A stretch of DNA of 20,155 nt from a virus: IMG/VR virus record IMGVR_UViG_3300037557_000733, positions 1-20,155 of that record; one strand, given 5' to 3'. Position numbers and translations under genes: made by a program. Positions 6,889 to 13,684 of the stretch are shown here, piece after piece (positions within the stretch are counted from its first letter, which is position 1; every line of letters begins with the position of its first letter). A model generated the notes under the pieces. That model did not search any database, was not told where the DNA came from, and was given only the letters and a program-made list of their open reading frames with translations.

Positions 6889-7347
6889 TTATTCCCCCAA
6901 TGCTACTTCTAAATTCACTAATTGTACTTTAAGAATTAAAGAAGAAATTAATCCTATAAGGGTTGTATAAAGAGCTGTTGACATGCCCACGGCCATGCTA
7001 GCTAGAGCATCTTGAAGAGCCGCGGAATTTGTTACATCAAGATCTGTAAAAGCCGTTCCTAGCATAAGTAAGAATCCGATTACAGTTCCAATCATTCCAA
7101 GAGCTAGACAGGATTCTGAAACAAACCATCCAACATCGGTTGATTGTGAAAAATCTCTTAATTCACTAACTTTATAGGTTTTTATTCCTATCCAAGCAGA
7201 AGTAGAGAAACATAAACCAAGTATAAAAAAACTTAATTTAGTAGTATCTGCGCCGTAAAGTGTTGTGTGGAGGTCAAAATATCCTGAAATTGCTATTGAT
7301 AAAAGCATCAAGCAGAATATTAACCACCATTTAAGTAGTGATTTCAT
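6889..7347 (-). CDS. MotA/TolQ/ExbB-like proton channel subunit
   Basis: A 152-residue protein with four predicted membrane segments (about 7-22, 36-55, 77-99, 117-139). The last two carry the family signature: ESCLALGMIGTVIGFL (compare LGLLGTVxG in ExbB/TolQ) and ALYTTLIGL (compare AL.TTA.GL). It is shorter than typical ExbB or TolQ, with almost no cytoplasmic domain between segments. The next gene encodes an ExbD/MotB-like partner, so the two probably form a proton-driven stator. Ribosome binding is weak at this start. It begins the eight-gene envelope operon, 34 nt after the dioxygenase gene. Confidence 0.8.
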   Translation of the reverse strand: MKSLLKWWLIFCLMLLSIAISGYFDLHTTLYGADTTKLSFFILGLCFSTSAWIGIKTYKVSELRDFSQSTDVGWFVSESCLALGMIGTVIGFLLMLGTAFTDLDVTNSAALQDALASMAVGMSTALYTTLIGLISSLILKVQLVNLEVALGE

Positions 7348-7381
7348 ATACTATATTTAGGGTTTAATATGTTGCAAGGAG

Positions 7382-8320
7382 TCAGTTTGGAAGATATTGC
7401 TTGCCTTCTTTTTTTATTTCTTCGTTTTCATTATAATCATCATCGATATAAGATTGAGCCAATCTCCATTTGAGATATTCGTAAGCTGAAATTGGTTCAA
7501 ACTTGTCTGGTTGGTTTGTAAAGTTTTCTATCATCACATCGCGGCCGGGATCAACAAAATATGGCATTGAATATCTTGATTGCTCCATATCAGTATTTAC
7601 TACTCTATGATTAGTAGATTTGAGAATTCCGTTTGACCATCTTGAAAACATATCCGCCACGTTTAGCACTATGGAATTTTCTACTACTGGAACATTTTCC
7701 CATTCACCCGTTTCTTTATTCTCTACTTGTAATCCTCCTGTATCATCAAAACGCCAAAGTAGAGTTATGCTTCCGTAATCTGTATGGCTTCCTCCGCGAA
7801 GTTGACCTTCTTTTACTTCACCGTCCCATTTTGGATAGTGTATCATTCTCATTGTTGCACTTCCATCTACGTGCTTCTCTACAAGAAAACCTTTTGGAAG
7901 AGAAAACATTTCTTCAAATTTGTAAAGGAATTCATATGAAAGTAATCGTGCAATGCGTTCTATCTTCTGAGCCTGAGGTTTGAATCTTGGTGTTCCAAAT
8001 TCTCTTGGCCAATATTTTTTTTGCATTCTATCGGGAGAAACCCAATTATAAGATTCTTTTAAATCACCCGGCATGGTTGGTGTTAATCTTTCTTCCTCCA
8101 ACCAATTATAGCCAAGATTTTCTGTAACGCCAGAATAAGCGTTAAGTTTTTTTACGTCTGTTGGCAGTTGAAAAAACTCCTCCATGAGTATTTTCCATTT
8201 TGTAAAATCTTCGAGCCACTCATCATAGACATGTGTAAAGACTGCAAATCCAACTGTAGTGTATGCATCATACATTTGGTTGACGCAATCTTTACTTCTA
8301 AAATCAATTATCGGGATCAT
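7382..8320 (-). CDS. Isopenicillin-N-synthase-like 2OG-Fe(II) dioxygenase
   Basis: A 312-residue soluble enzyme of the 2-oxoglutarate/Fe(II) dioxygenase superfamily. The iron triad is visible as H179-x-D181 (GGSHTDYGS) and H238 (STNHRVV), and the 2-oxoglutarate-binding R249-x-S251 lies in RYSMPYF. These enzymes hydroxylate or oxidise small molecules, consuming 2-oxoglutarate and releasing succinate and CO2. It overlaps the phosphoribosyltransferase gene by 17 nt, so it is probably part of the nucleobase cassette, where it could oxidise a purine or related compound. The substrate cannot be read from the sequence. Length fits the family, and all key residues are intact. Confidence 0.85.
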   Translation of the reverse strand: MIPIIDFRSKDCVNQMYDAYTTVGFAVFTHVYDEWLEDFTKWKILMEEFFQLPTDVKKLNAYSGVTENLGYNWLEEERLTPTMPGDLKESYNWVSPDRMQKKYWPREFGTPRFKPQAQKIERIARLLSYEFLYKFEEMFSLPKGFLVEKHVDGSATMRMIHYPKWDGEVKEGQLRGGSHTDYGSITLLWRFDDTGGLQVENKETGEWENVPVVENSIVLNVADMFSRWSNGILKSTNHRVVNTDMEQSRYSMPYFVDPGRDVMIENFTNQPDKFEPISAYEYLKWRLAQSYIDDDYNENEEIKKEGKQYLPN

Positions 8321-8900
8321 TTTTTTCTGGTTTAAAAATTGGGAGTTTTTCTAAATAAATTATATCACCTTTATTATATCCAGCTTCTTCCAATAAGATT
8401 GTAGCTTTACATACAATTTTACAATCAATTTTTTCTAACATTGCTTGGAGTCCTATTAGAGATCCTCCCGTGGACACTACATCATCTATAATACATACAT
8501 TCTTTCCTTCTAATTTCTTAACATCACTATTATCAAGGACAAGTATTTGTGCTCCTATAGTTGTAATAGATTGAACTTTTTCTATCATAGGATTATTCAT
8601 ATATCCCTTGACAGATTTTCTTGCAATGACATAATCTTTGTCGAACCTTCTTGCAACGGTATGTACCAGCGGTATTCCCTTTGCTTCTGGTGTACAAAAA
8701 ATATCAATTTCATCTTTCTTTGGAAAATCTTTATGAAGAATAATTGCTTCAGCACATTCTTCTATTAATTTTGTATCACCCAATATGACGAAGCTCGCAA
8801 TAGCGAGCTCGTCATTGATTTTGACTTTGGGTAACTTACGCGTGAGTCCTACAACATTTAATTCATAGAACTCATCTGTAAAAGGTTCTCCCCAAGCCAT
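8304..8900 (-). CDS. Apt-like purine phosphoribosyltransferase
   Basis: A 198-residue type I phosphoribosyltransferase. The PRPP-binding signature is VCIIDDVVSTGGS (135-147), preceded by EAKGIPLVHTVARRF and an ARK motif (about 72-95) as in adenine/xanthine PRTases. It would convert a nucleobase plus PRPP into a nucleotide in the cytoplasm, trapping imported base. It begins 1 nt after the permease stop with a G-rich ribosome binding site, and its end overlaps the dioxygenase gene. Length is close to Apt (about 170-190). Adenine is the default guess, but xanthine, hypoxanthine or guanine are possible. A strong hairpin lies within its coding DNA (8785-8815). Confidence 0.85.
   Translation of the reverse strand: MAWGEPFTDEFYELNVVGLTRKLPKVKINDELAIASFVILGDTKLIEECAEAIILHKDFPKKDEIDIFCTPEAKGIPLVHTVARRFDKDYVIARKSVKGYMNNPMIEKVQSITTIGAQILVLDNSDVKKLEGKNVCIIDDVVSTGGSLIGLQAMLEKIDCKIVCKATILLEEAGYNKGDIIYLEKLPIFKPEKNDPDN
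8785..8815. repeat. GC-rich perfect-arm hairpin inside the PRTase gene
   Basis: An inverted repeat with arms 8792-8798 (AGCTCGC) and 8803-8809 (GCGAGCT) around a 4-nt AATA loop. It extends outward by ATGACG/CGTCAT with a single bulged A at 8791, giving about 13 base pairs. It lies in codons of the early PRTase gene and is conspicuously GC-rich for this AT-rich window. It may be an mRNA structure that controls translation or decay. There is no T-tract, so it is not a terminator. Confidence 0.5.
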
Positions 8901-8901
8901 A

Positions 8902-10035
8902 TTAAGCCCCCATCATGATTAGGCTTGTACCAAATCCGGCAAGCAAACCATAAAAAGGATTAAATTTTGCAGTTACAAATGCTGCAGCACCAATTACCAT
9001 TCCTGCTGGTCCAAATCCATATGGTCCGGCAAAATCACCACCAATGCTAAGAGCACCGGAAATATTTGTAGCAAAGGTAACAAATACACCTAATACAAAA
9101 AGAAAACCTGCAATAGATGCTCTATGTACATACTGCCCAATCAAAGGCAATGCTTTGCTTAATAGAATGACTGCCATAATTCCCATCATAATACAGGATG
9201 CAACTATTGGCATAGGCGCTGCCGCAGTTCCAGAAATTATCGCTTCAACTGGACCACCACCAAAGAATGCTGATCCCATATCTGCAAGACTAGAATAAAT
9301 TGCAAGATGGTCTATATTTGTATTAGTCCCTGCAATACTTCCAGTAATTTTACCAAATGAAATATTGGCACCAATGTTTAAACATGCTAATGATAAAGCG
9401 CCAATAACAATGTTTCTATTAGTCCAAAACTTCCACTCAATGTTACCCGTTGTAAACTTTTCGCGTGAGTTGTCTACTACAATTTCTTCTAGTACAACAC
9501 CCAACTTTTCGCGCAATGGAGCATAAAACTTTAATGCAACATAAAAAAGTGTGGATAAACTTACGGACCATATAATTGTTTGTGCTAAGTCTTGGGTCCA
9601 AAACCAAGCAAGTAAAGCACTAATTAAAGATACTCCTCCTGTCCATTTTTCTGACTTAAACAAATCTACAGAAACATTCGCCAACATAATACCCACTCCG
9701 GCCATCATTGATGTGACAACTAGAGGACCAATAAAGTTAACCAACGCTTCATTCATACCAAGCAAAGAAGGAATCAACAGTAGGGTGGCACCCCAAAATA
9801 TAAGAGAGAGTCTCTCTTTTATATTATTACCTAGAGTACCAGCCAACGTGATTGTTTCTGCTTGGAAGGATATAGTTGCGACAGACATAAAGAATGCCGA
9901 ACCAATAATACCAATAACAAATGCTATTGCCGTAGGAAATGCTGCGAAGCCAAAACTTAACGCTAAAATTCCCTGTGGAATACCATTAATAACAACCGCT
10001 ATTGCGGTCAGAATGCTTTCAAATAAGCCTTCCAT
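8902..10035 (-). CDS. NCS2-like nucleobase permease
   Basis: A 377-residue polytopic membrane protein with ten or more hydrophobic segments. It looks like the xanthine/uracil permease (NCS2) superfamily, with Gly/Ala-rich half-helices such as FFGGGPVEAIISGTAAAP and FGPAGMVIGAAAFVTAKF. It is shorter than classical NCS2 members (about 430-480), and the assignment is less secure than for its neighbours. An AAAGG ribosome binding site is 5 nt before the ATG. It lies between the BMP-type binding protein (22 nt away) and the phosphoribosyltransferase (1 nt), which supports purine or other nucleobase uptake. It would act in the inner membrane by cation symport. Confidence 0.65.
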   Translation of the reverse strand: MEGLFESILTAIAVVINGIPQGILALSFGFAAFPTAIAFVIGIIGSAFFMSVATISFQAETITLAGTLGNNIKERLSLIFWGATLLLIPSLLGMNEALVNFIGPLVVTSMMAGVGIMLANVSVDLFKSEKWTGGVSLISALLAWFWTQDLAQTIIWSVSLSTLFYVALKFYAPLREKLGVVLEEIVVDNSREKFTTGNIEWKFWTNRNIVIGALSLACLNIGANISFGKITGSIAGTNTNIDHLAIYSSLADMGSAFFGGGPVEAIISGTAAAPMPIVASCIMMGIMAVILLSKALPLIGQYVHRASIAGFLFVLGVFVTFATNISGALSIGGDFAGPYGFGPAGMVIGAAAFVTAKFNPFYGLLAGFGTSLIMMGA

Positions 10036-10057
10036 ATTTACCTTTCATTATATTATT

Positions 10058-11143
10058 TTACTGTAGTTTGCCGTTTACACCTTCGACATAAAAATTCATA
10101 GTGTCGAGAGCTTGTCGCTTGATGGTATTCGGTGGAACTTTTGTTCCATCTTGCTTAGTAACACCGGCACTAAAGGGAAAGAATCTATCCATCTTGTCAT
10201 TTACCCAATCCATTTGCAGATTCTCAACATGATTAACAACTTTACCTGGAACATTGACACCCCACGGCGAAAGTCCTACACAATTTTCCTGTAGGCCCCA
10301 ATTTAACCGCTGACCTGGTTTCCACGTTCCATTTGCAACAGAGTCCGCTAAGTGTTTATACATAAGATTCCAGTTGAACATCATTCCTGAGATGTATCGA
10401 TCTGGTCCATTGTGTCCCATAGGTGCATCATTACCCATTGACCAAACTTCTTTACCGTCACGTTTCCACGCTTGTTGTGCAAGTGCAACTACACTAGGTG
10501 AATCGGTTGTGGTAAACAGAATATCATTGTTATCATCAAGAAGTGCTTTGGCAGCATCCATATCTTTAGGTGGATCGAACCAACTATTAATCCACACGAT
10601 ATTTACTTCAATGTCTGGATTTACTGTTTGAGCACCAAGTGCAACTGCATTAATATTACGAATAATTTCTGGAATTGGATGTGAACCAACTACACCAATC
10701 TTATTAGTTTTTGTCATCAATCCTGCAGCAACACCAGCAAGGTATCGTGCTTGATAACTCATACAACCATAATTATCAAAGTTAGTATCATTACCTTTGT
10801 AACCTGTAGCGTGCATGAATATTGTATCCGGAGATTTTTCTGCAGCCTTTGCCATTCCATCCATATAACCGAATGATGTTGCAAAGACAATATCGTGTTT
10901 TCGTGCAAGTTTAAGGAATATTTTTTGTGACTCAGCTTCCGGCACCATTTCAACCATGCTAACTTTATAACCATGTTTTGTCAATGATTGGAAACCATCA
11001 TGATGTCTCATTGACCATCCACCATCGGTGTGCGGTCCCACTAGAACATAACCAATTGAAGGTAATTTTCCTCCAGATACATTTACTATACTAAAGATTG
11101 CCAACCCGACAATCGTTGCCAATAAGGCAATTATTTTCTTCAT
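10058..11143 (-). CDS. BMP/PnrA-family periplasmic purine-nucleoside-type binding protein
   Basis: A 361-residue periplasmic binding protein of the BMP (basic membrane protein)/PnrA family, which bind purine nucleosides and related ligands. Family-like stretches include VGPHTDGGWSMRHHDGF near the mature N-terminus, FATSFGYMDGM, FMHATGY, and NNDILFTTTDSP. The start chosen is ATG 11143 because AAGGAG lies 5 nt upstream and a Sec signal peptide (MKKIIALLATIVGLAIF) follows immediately; an ATG 45 nt upstream (11188) lies in a hairpin and would add a non-signal extension. No lipobox Cys is present. The cognate ABC permease and ATPase are absent from the window, so it either serves host transporters or works with the adjacent permease. 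Confidence 0.85.
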   Translation of the reverse strand: MKKIIALLATIVGLAIFSIVNVSGGKLPSIGYVLVGPHTDGGWSMRHHDGFQSLTKHGYKVSMVEMVPEAESQKIFLKLARKHDIVFATSFGYMDGMAKAAEKSPDTIFMHATGYKGNDTNFDNYGCMSYQARYLAGVAAGLMTKTNKIGVVGSHPIPEIIRNINAVALGAQTVNPDIEVNIVWINSWFDPPKDMDAAKALLDDNNDILFTTTDSPSVVALAQQAWKRDGKEVWSMGNDAPMGHNGPDRYISGMMFNWNLMYKHLADSVANGTWKPGQRLNWGLQENCVGLSPWGVNVPGKVVNHVENLQMDWVNDKMDRFFPFSAGVTKQDGTKVPPNTIKRQALDTMNFYVEGVNGKLQ

Positions 11144-11172
11144 ATGAACTCCTTCCAGAGTTAAGTAGTTAA

Positions 11173-11196
11173 AATAGGTCGCTTCCACTACCTATT
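11173..11196 (-). terminator. Intergenic hairpin between isocitrate lyase and BMP gene, weak terminator-like
   Basis: On the minus strand, AATAGGT pairs perfectly with ACCTATT around a 10-nt loop and is followed by TTT. It sits in the 57-nt gap after the isocitrate lyase stop and before the BMP start. The 7-bp stem and short T run make it a weak terminator, so it may instead attenuate transcription or mark an mRNA 3' end between the two units. Confidence 0.4.
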
Positions 11197-11200
11197 ATAA

Positions 11201-12535
11201 TTAAAACTGCCCCTCCTCAGTTGATCCCTTAATTGAACTAAGACCTGAACTACCAGTACAAATCTGTCCAACTTGATCAAAATAAGATGCACCAACTTCC
11301 CGTTGATGTTTGACAGCCGTGAACCCCCGACTCTGAGCAGCGAACTCTTTTTCTTGTAGTTCAACAAACCCAGTCATTCCATTGTCTCTATATTTTTCAG
11401 ACAATTCGAACATACTATAGTTTAGAGAATGAAATCCCGCAAGGGTTATAAATTGAAATTTCACATTTAATTCACCCAATTCATCTTTAAAACTTCGTAT
11501 TTCTTTATCATTTAATTTTGCTTTCCAATTGAAAGATGGAGAACAGTTATATGCAAACATTTTATCTGGATATTCAACCTGAATTTCTCTTACGAATTCT
11601 GTTATTTCTCCTATGTCTGGTACTCCTGTTTCCATCCAAATTAAATCACAATATGGAGCATATGCAAGTCCTCTTGAAACTGCTTGTTCCATTCCTGCTT
11701 TCACCTTGAAAAAACCTTCTTCGGTGCGATCTGATTTTTTTCCACCTACCATGGAGCCGCCCCATTCTTTATCTATAATAAATTCACTATCATATACATC
11801 ACTATCACTATTTAATAATCCTCCAGAAAGTGCATCAGTTCTTGCAATAATAATAGTCGGGACATTCATAATATCTGCTGCTAATCTTGAAGCTATAAGT
11901 TTATTAACCATTTCTGAAGTAGAAACTAAAACTTTCCCACCCATATGTCCGCATTTTTTTGCAGAGGATAACTGATCTTCTAAATGGATTCCCGCAGCAC
12001 CGGCTTCAATTAAATGTTTAACTAGTTCATGTGTATTAAGAACTCCACCGAATCCGGATTCTGCATCTGCGACAATTGGAAGAAAATAATCTATTTCCCC
12101 TTGTCGATCTTCCATTGTTTGGATTTGATCTGCTCGTATAAATGTATTGTTGATTCTTTTAACTACTGTCGGAACGCTACCTACTGAATACAAAGATTGG
12201 TCTGGATACATCTCTAGACTATCATTTGCATCCCCTGCAACTTGCCAACCACTCAGGTAGACTGCCTCTAAACCTGCTTTGGCTTGTTGCATTGCTTGAT
12301 TACCTGTTAATGCACCCAGCGCACTAACATATTTTTTCTCATGAAATTTTTTCCAAAGTTTTTCCGCACCGTTTAATGCGAGAGTGTATTCTATATTAAT
12401 AGATCCACTTAATTTTTTAACGTCTTGGGTAGTATAAGGTCTTTGAATAGATTTTTGCCGGTCGCGCATCCAATATTTAGTTTCATTTAAACTAAATTCA
12501 TTATCCTTTGCCACTTGACTCTCCGCTAGATACAT
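11201..12535 (-). CDS. aceA: Isocitrate lyase, full length
   Basis: Isocitrate lyase splits isocitrate into glyoxylate and succinate, the first step of the glyoxylate shunt. The 444-residue protein aligns by eye with E. coli AceA (434) along its length: [10 protein letters not shown] (95-104), [16 protein letters not shown], the catalytic loop KKCGHMGG (193-200, Cys195), WMETGVPD (300-307), NCSPSFNW (330-337), and the terminal GSTEEGQF. All catalytic elements are intact, so it is probably active. ATG 12535 has a weak ribosome binding site; GTG 12514 has GGAG 6 nt upstream and may be the real start. A perfect late promoter box lies at 12559-12566. Malate synthase is not in the window. This gene is unusual for a phage. 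Confidence 0.95.
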   Translation of the reverse strand: MYLAESQVAKDNEFSLNETKYWMRDRQKSIQRPYTTQDVKKLSGSINIEYTLALNGAEKLWKKFHEKKYVSALGALTGNQAMQQAKAGLEAVYLSGWQVAGDANDSLEMYPDQSLYSVGSVPTVVKRINNTFIRADQIQTMEDRQGEIDYFLPIVADAESGFGGVLNTHELVKHLIEAGAAGIHLEDQLSSAKKCGHMGGKVLVSTSEMVNKLIASRLAADIMNVPTIIIARTDALSGGLLNSDSDVYDSEFIIDKEWGGSMVGGKKSDRTEEGFFKVKAGMEQAVSRGLAYAPYCDLIWMETGVPDIGEITEFVREIQVEYPDKMFAYNCSPSFNWKAKLNDKEIRSFKDELGELNVKFQFITLAGFHSLNYSMFELSEKYRDNGMTGFVELQEKEFAAQSRGFTAVKHQREVGASYFDQVGQICTGSSGLSSIKGSTEEGQF

Positions 12536-12558
12536 TTTAATTCAGTGATGTTATATTA

Positions 12559-12566
12559 TATTTATA
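12559..12566 (-). promoter_or_regulatory. T4-type late promoter box (TATAAATA)
   Basis: Reads TATAAATA on the minus strand, the exact late -10 consensus, in the 33-nt gap upstream of isocitrate lyase and 24 nt before its ATG. It would make isocitrate lyase, and possibly the purine cassette after it, a late-expressed unit separate from the upstream membrane-protein genes. Confidence 0.7.
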
Positions 12567-12568
12567 AA

Positions 12569-12763
12569 TTATGAAACAGGGTCGTGAAAATAAATATCTT
12601 TAATTTTTCTTAATTCCATATTTACTTCATCTAATTCTTTTTGAACCATTTCATATTGTTTACGATAATAATCTCGTTCCTGTTCCACCTCTTTCCATTC
12701 CGATAAATGGTCTTCAGATTCAAAATGACCCAACAGCTGCTTCGCCTTTTGTGAAAATGGCAT
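12569..12763 (-). CDS. Small coiled-coil protein
   Basis: A 64-residue, highly charged protein, predicted largely helical with heptad-like spacing (EWKEVEQERDYYRKQYEMVQ and onward). It has no signal or membrane segment. An AGGAG ribosome binding site lies 4-5 nt before the ATG, and the gene sits between the holin-like gene (13 nt) and the late promoter of isocitrate lyase, so it is likely real. No family is recognised. It may oligomerise or bind a partner protein, for instance as a cytoplasmic antiholin-like or regulatory factor, but nothing in the sequence shows this. Confidence 0.6.
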   Translation of the reverse strand: MPFSQKAKQLLGHFESEDHLSEWKEVEQERDYYRKQYEMVQKELDEVNMELRKIKDIYFHDPVS

Positions 12764-12776
12764 TTCTCTCCTTGTG

Positions 12777-13067
12777 TTAAGAATCCTTATTATTATGAAC
12801 CTCTAATTCTTCTTTTTTCTTCCATGCAGTCGCACCTAATATAGCTCCAAACGATAAGTGAAACATTGCTCCAGCTCCTAGAGTAAGAGGTTCCCATCTA
12901 GTAACATCACATTTCACTCCGGGTGGATATCGAACTATATCATTACAATGTTCTTCCATTTTTAAATTCCATATTAAAGGAGCAATAAAAAAATCAACCA
13001 AACATATAAACAAATATAATAATGCTGCCCAATCTCTCCAATATCTATTAATAGTTTTATTCATCAT
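12777..13067 (-). CDS. Holin-like small membrane protein
   Basis: A 96-residue protein with RYWRDWAALLYLFICLVDFFIAP at the N-terminus (first TM about 13-33), a Cys-containing loop, and WEPLTLGAGAMFHLSFGAILGATAW (second TM about 62-82), ending in a short charged tail. The 'RDW...LY..I...DF..AP' plus 'LTL..G.MFHL..GAILG..AW' pattern is one I associate with small phage proteins annotated as holins. Holins form inner-membrane lesions that time lysis. Its start overlaps the upstream membrane-protein stop by 4 nt. No endolysin gene is in the window. The holin call rests on pattern recall and needs checking. Confidence 0.55.
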   Translation of the reverse strand: MMNKTINRYWRDWAALLYLFICLVDFFIAPLIWNLKMEEHCNDIVRYPPGVKCDVTRWEPLTLGAGAMFHLSFGAILGATAWKKKEELEVHNNKDS

Positions 13068-13669
13068 ATTACAGCATAAACGTGATATTTTAAAATAGTA
13101 TAGATGAATCCTGCTAAGAATATACCCATACCAATTTCATGTACTCTTTTATTACTACTAAACACCATCGGAGTCATGACACATAACATAATGACTCTAC
13201 CGACTACCTTGAGTGATGCTACTTCTCCTTGAAAAAATACAAAAAGATTTGCGAGAAGCATAACTTGTAGTATCCATGCTAGTCCTAATATTACTTTATG
13301 ATTATCATAATAATATTCATGTAAATTAACCGACTTATCTTTATATGTTTCGGGCTGTGGGGCAACTACCTCACTAACCATAAAAAACGTGAATGGTACT
13401 CCCAAATATAATAGAAATGTGAATAGGTTCCATCCCTCATTTGGGAAATAGGTCGGGTCTCTCAACGGATAAGATGTCCACCAAAATAGTATAATAGTAA
13501 AAAAAGTTATAAAACTTATTGCCGTATGTGGCCAATAAAAATAGACATCATCATCTGGACTATCATTATAATTCTTTGCTAATAATGAACTGTAATTTAT
13601 CATCAACCTTACCATAGACAAACCTAATATCACAAACGCAATCATTGACAAATGTGAATATGTTACCAT
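13064..13669 (-). CDS. Polytopic membrane protein of unknown function
   Basis: A 201-residue integral membrane protein with about six hydrophobic segments and little soluble sequence. Notable loops are NDSPDDDVYFYWPH and QPETYKDKSVNLHEYYYDNH. Several His and Tyr/Trp residues lie near segment ends (WPHTAISF, NKRVHEIGMG), but no defined ligand or catalytic motif is recognisable. It overlaps the holin-like gene by 4 nt and follows the PycTM-like gene by 15 nt, so the three are probably co-expressed. It may be host-derived. I do not recognise a family. Confidence 0.7.
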   Translation of the reverse strand: MVTYSHLSMIAFVILGLSMVRLMINYSSLLAKNYNDSPDDDVYFYWPHTAISFITFFTIILFWWTSYPLRDPTYFPNEGWNLFTFLLYLGVPFTFFMVSEVVAPQPETYKDKSVNLHEYYYDNHKVILGLAWILQVMLLANLFVFFQGEVASLKVVGRVIMLCVMTPMVFSSNKRVHEIGMGIFLAGFIYTILKYHVYAVI

Positions 13670-13684
13670 TTCGTTTTCCCATAT

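Noticed and set aside
6195-7347. Complete Zorya defence system
   Set aside because: Only a ZorA/ZorB-like stator pair is seen. The channel protein lacks the long cytoplasmic tail of ZorA, the partner lacks a visible OmpA-like domain, and no ZorC, ZorD or ZorE-like gene is present.
7354-7360. Late-promoter-like CTAAATA before the ExbB-like gene
   Set aside because: It differs from the consensus and lies about 7 nt from the start codon, too close to act as a -10 box for a leader with a ribosome binding site.
9551-10066. Plus-strand open frame of 171 codons
   Set aside because: It lies wholly opposite the permease gene, which has clear membrane segments, a good ribosome binding site and tight spacing to neighbours; the antisense frame has none of these.
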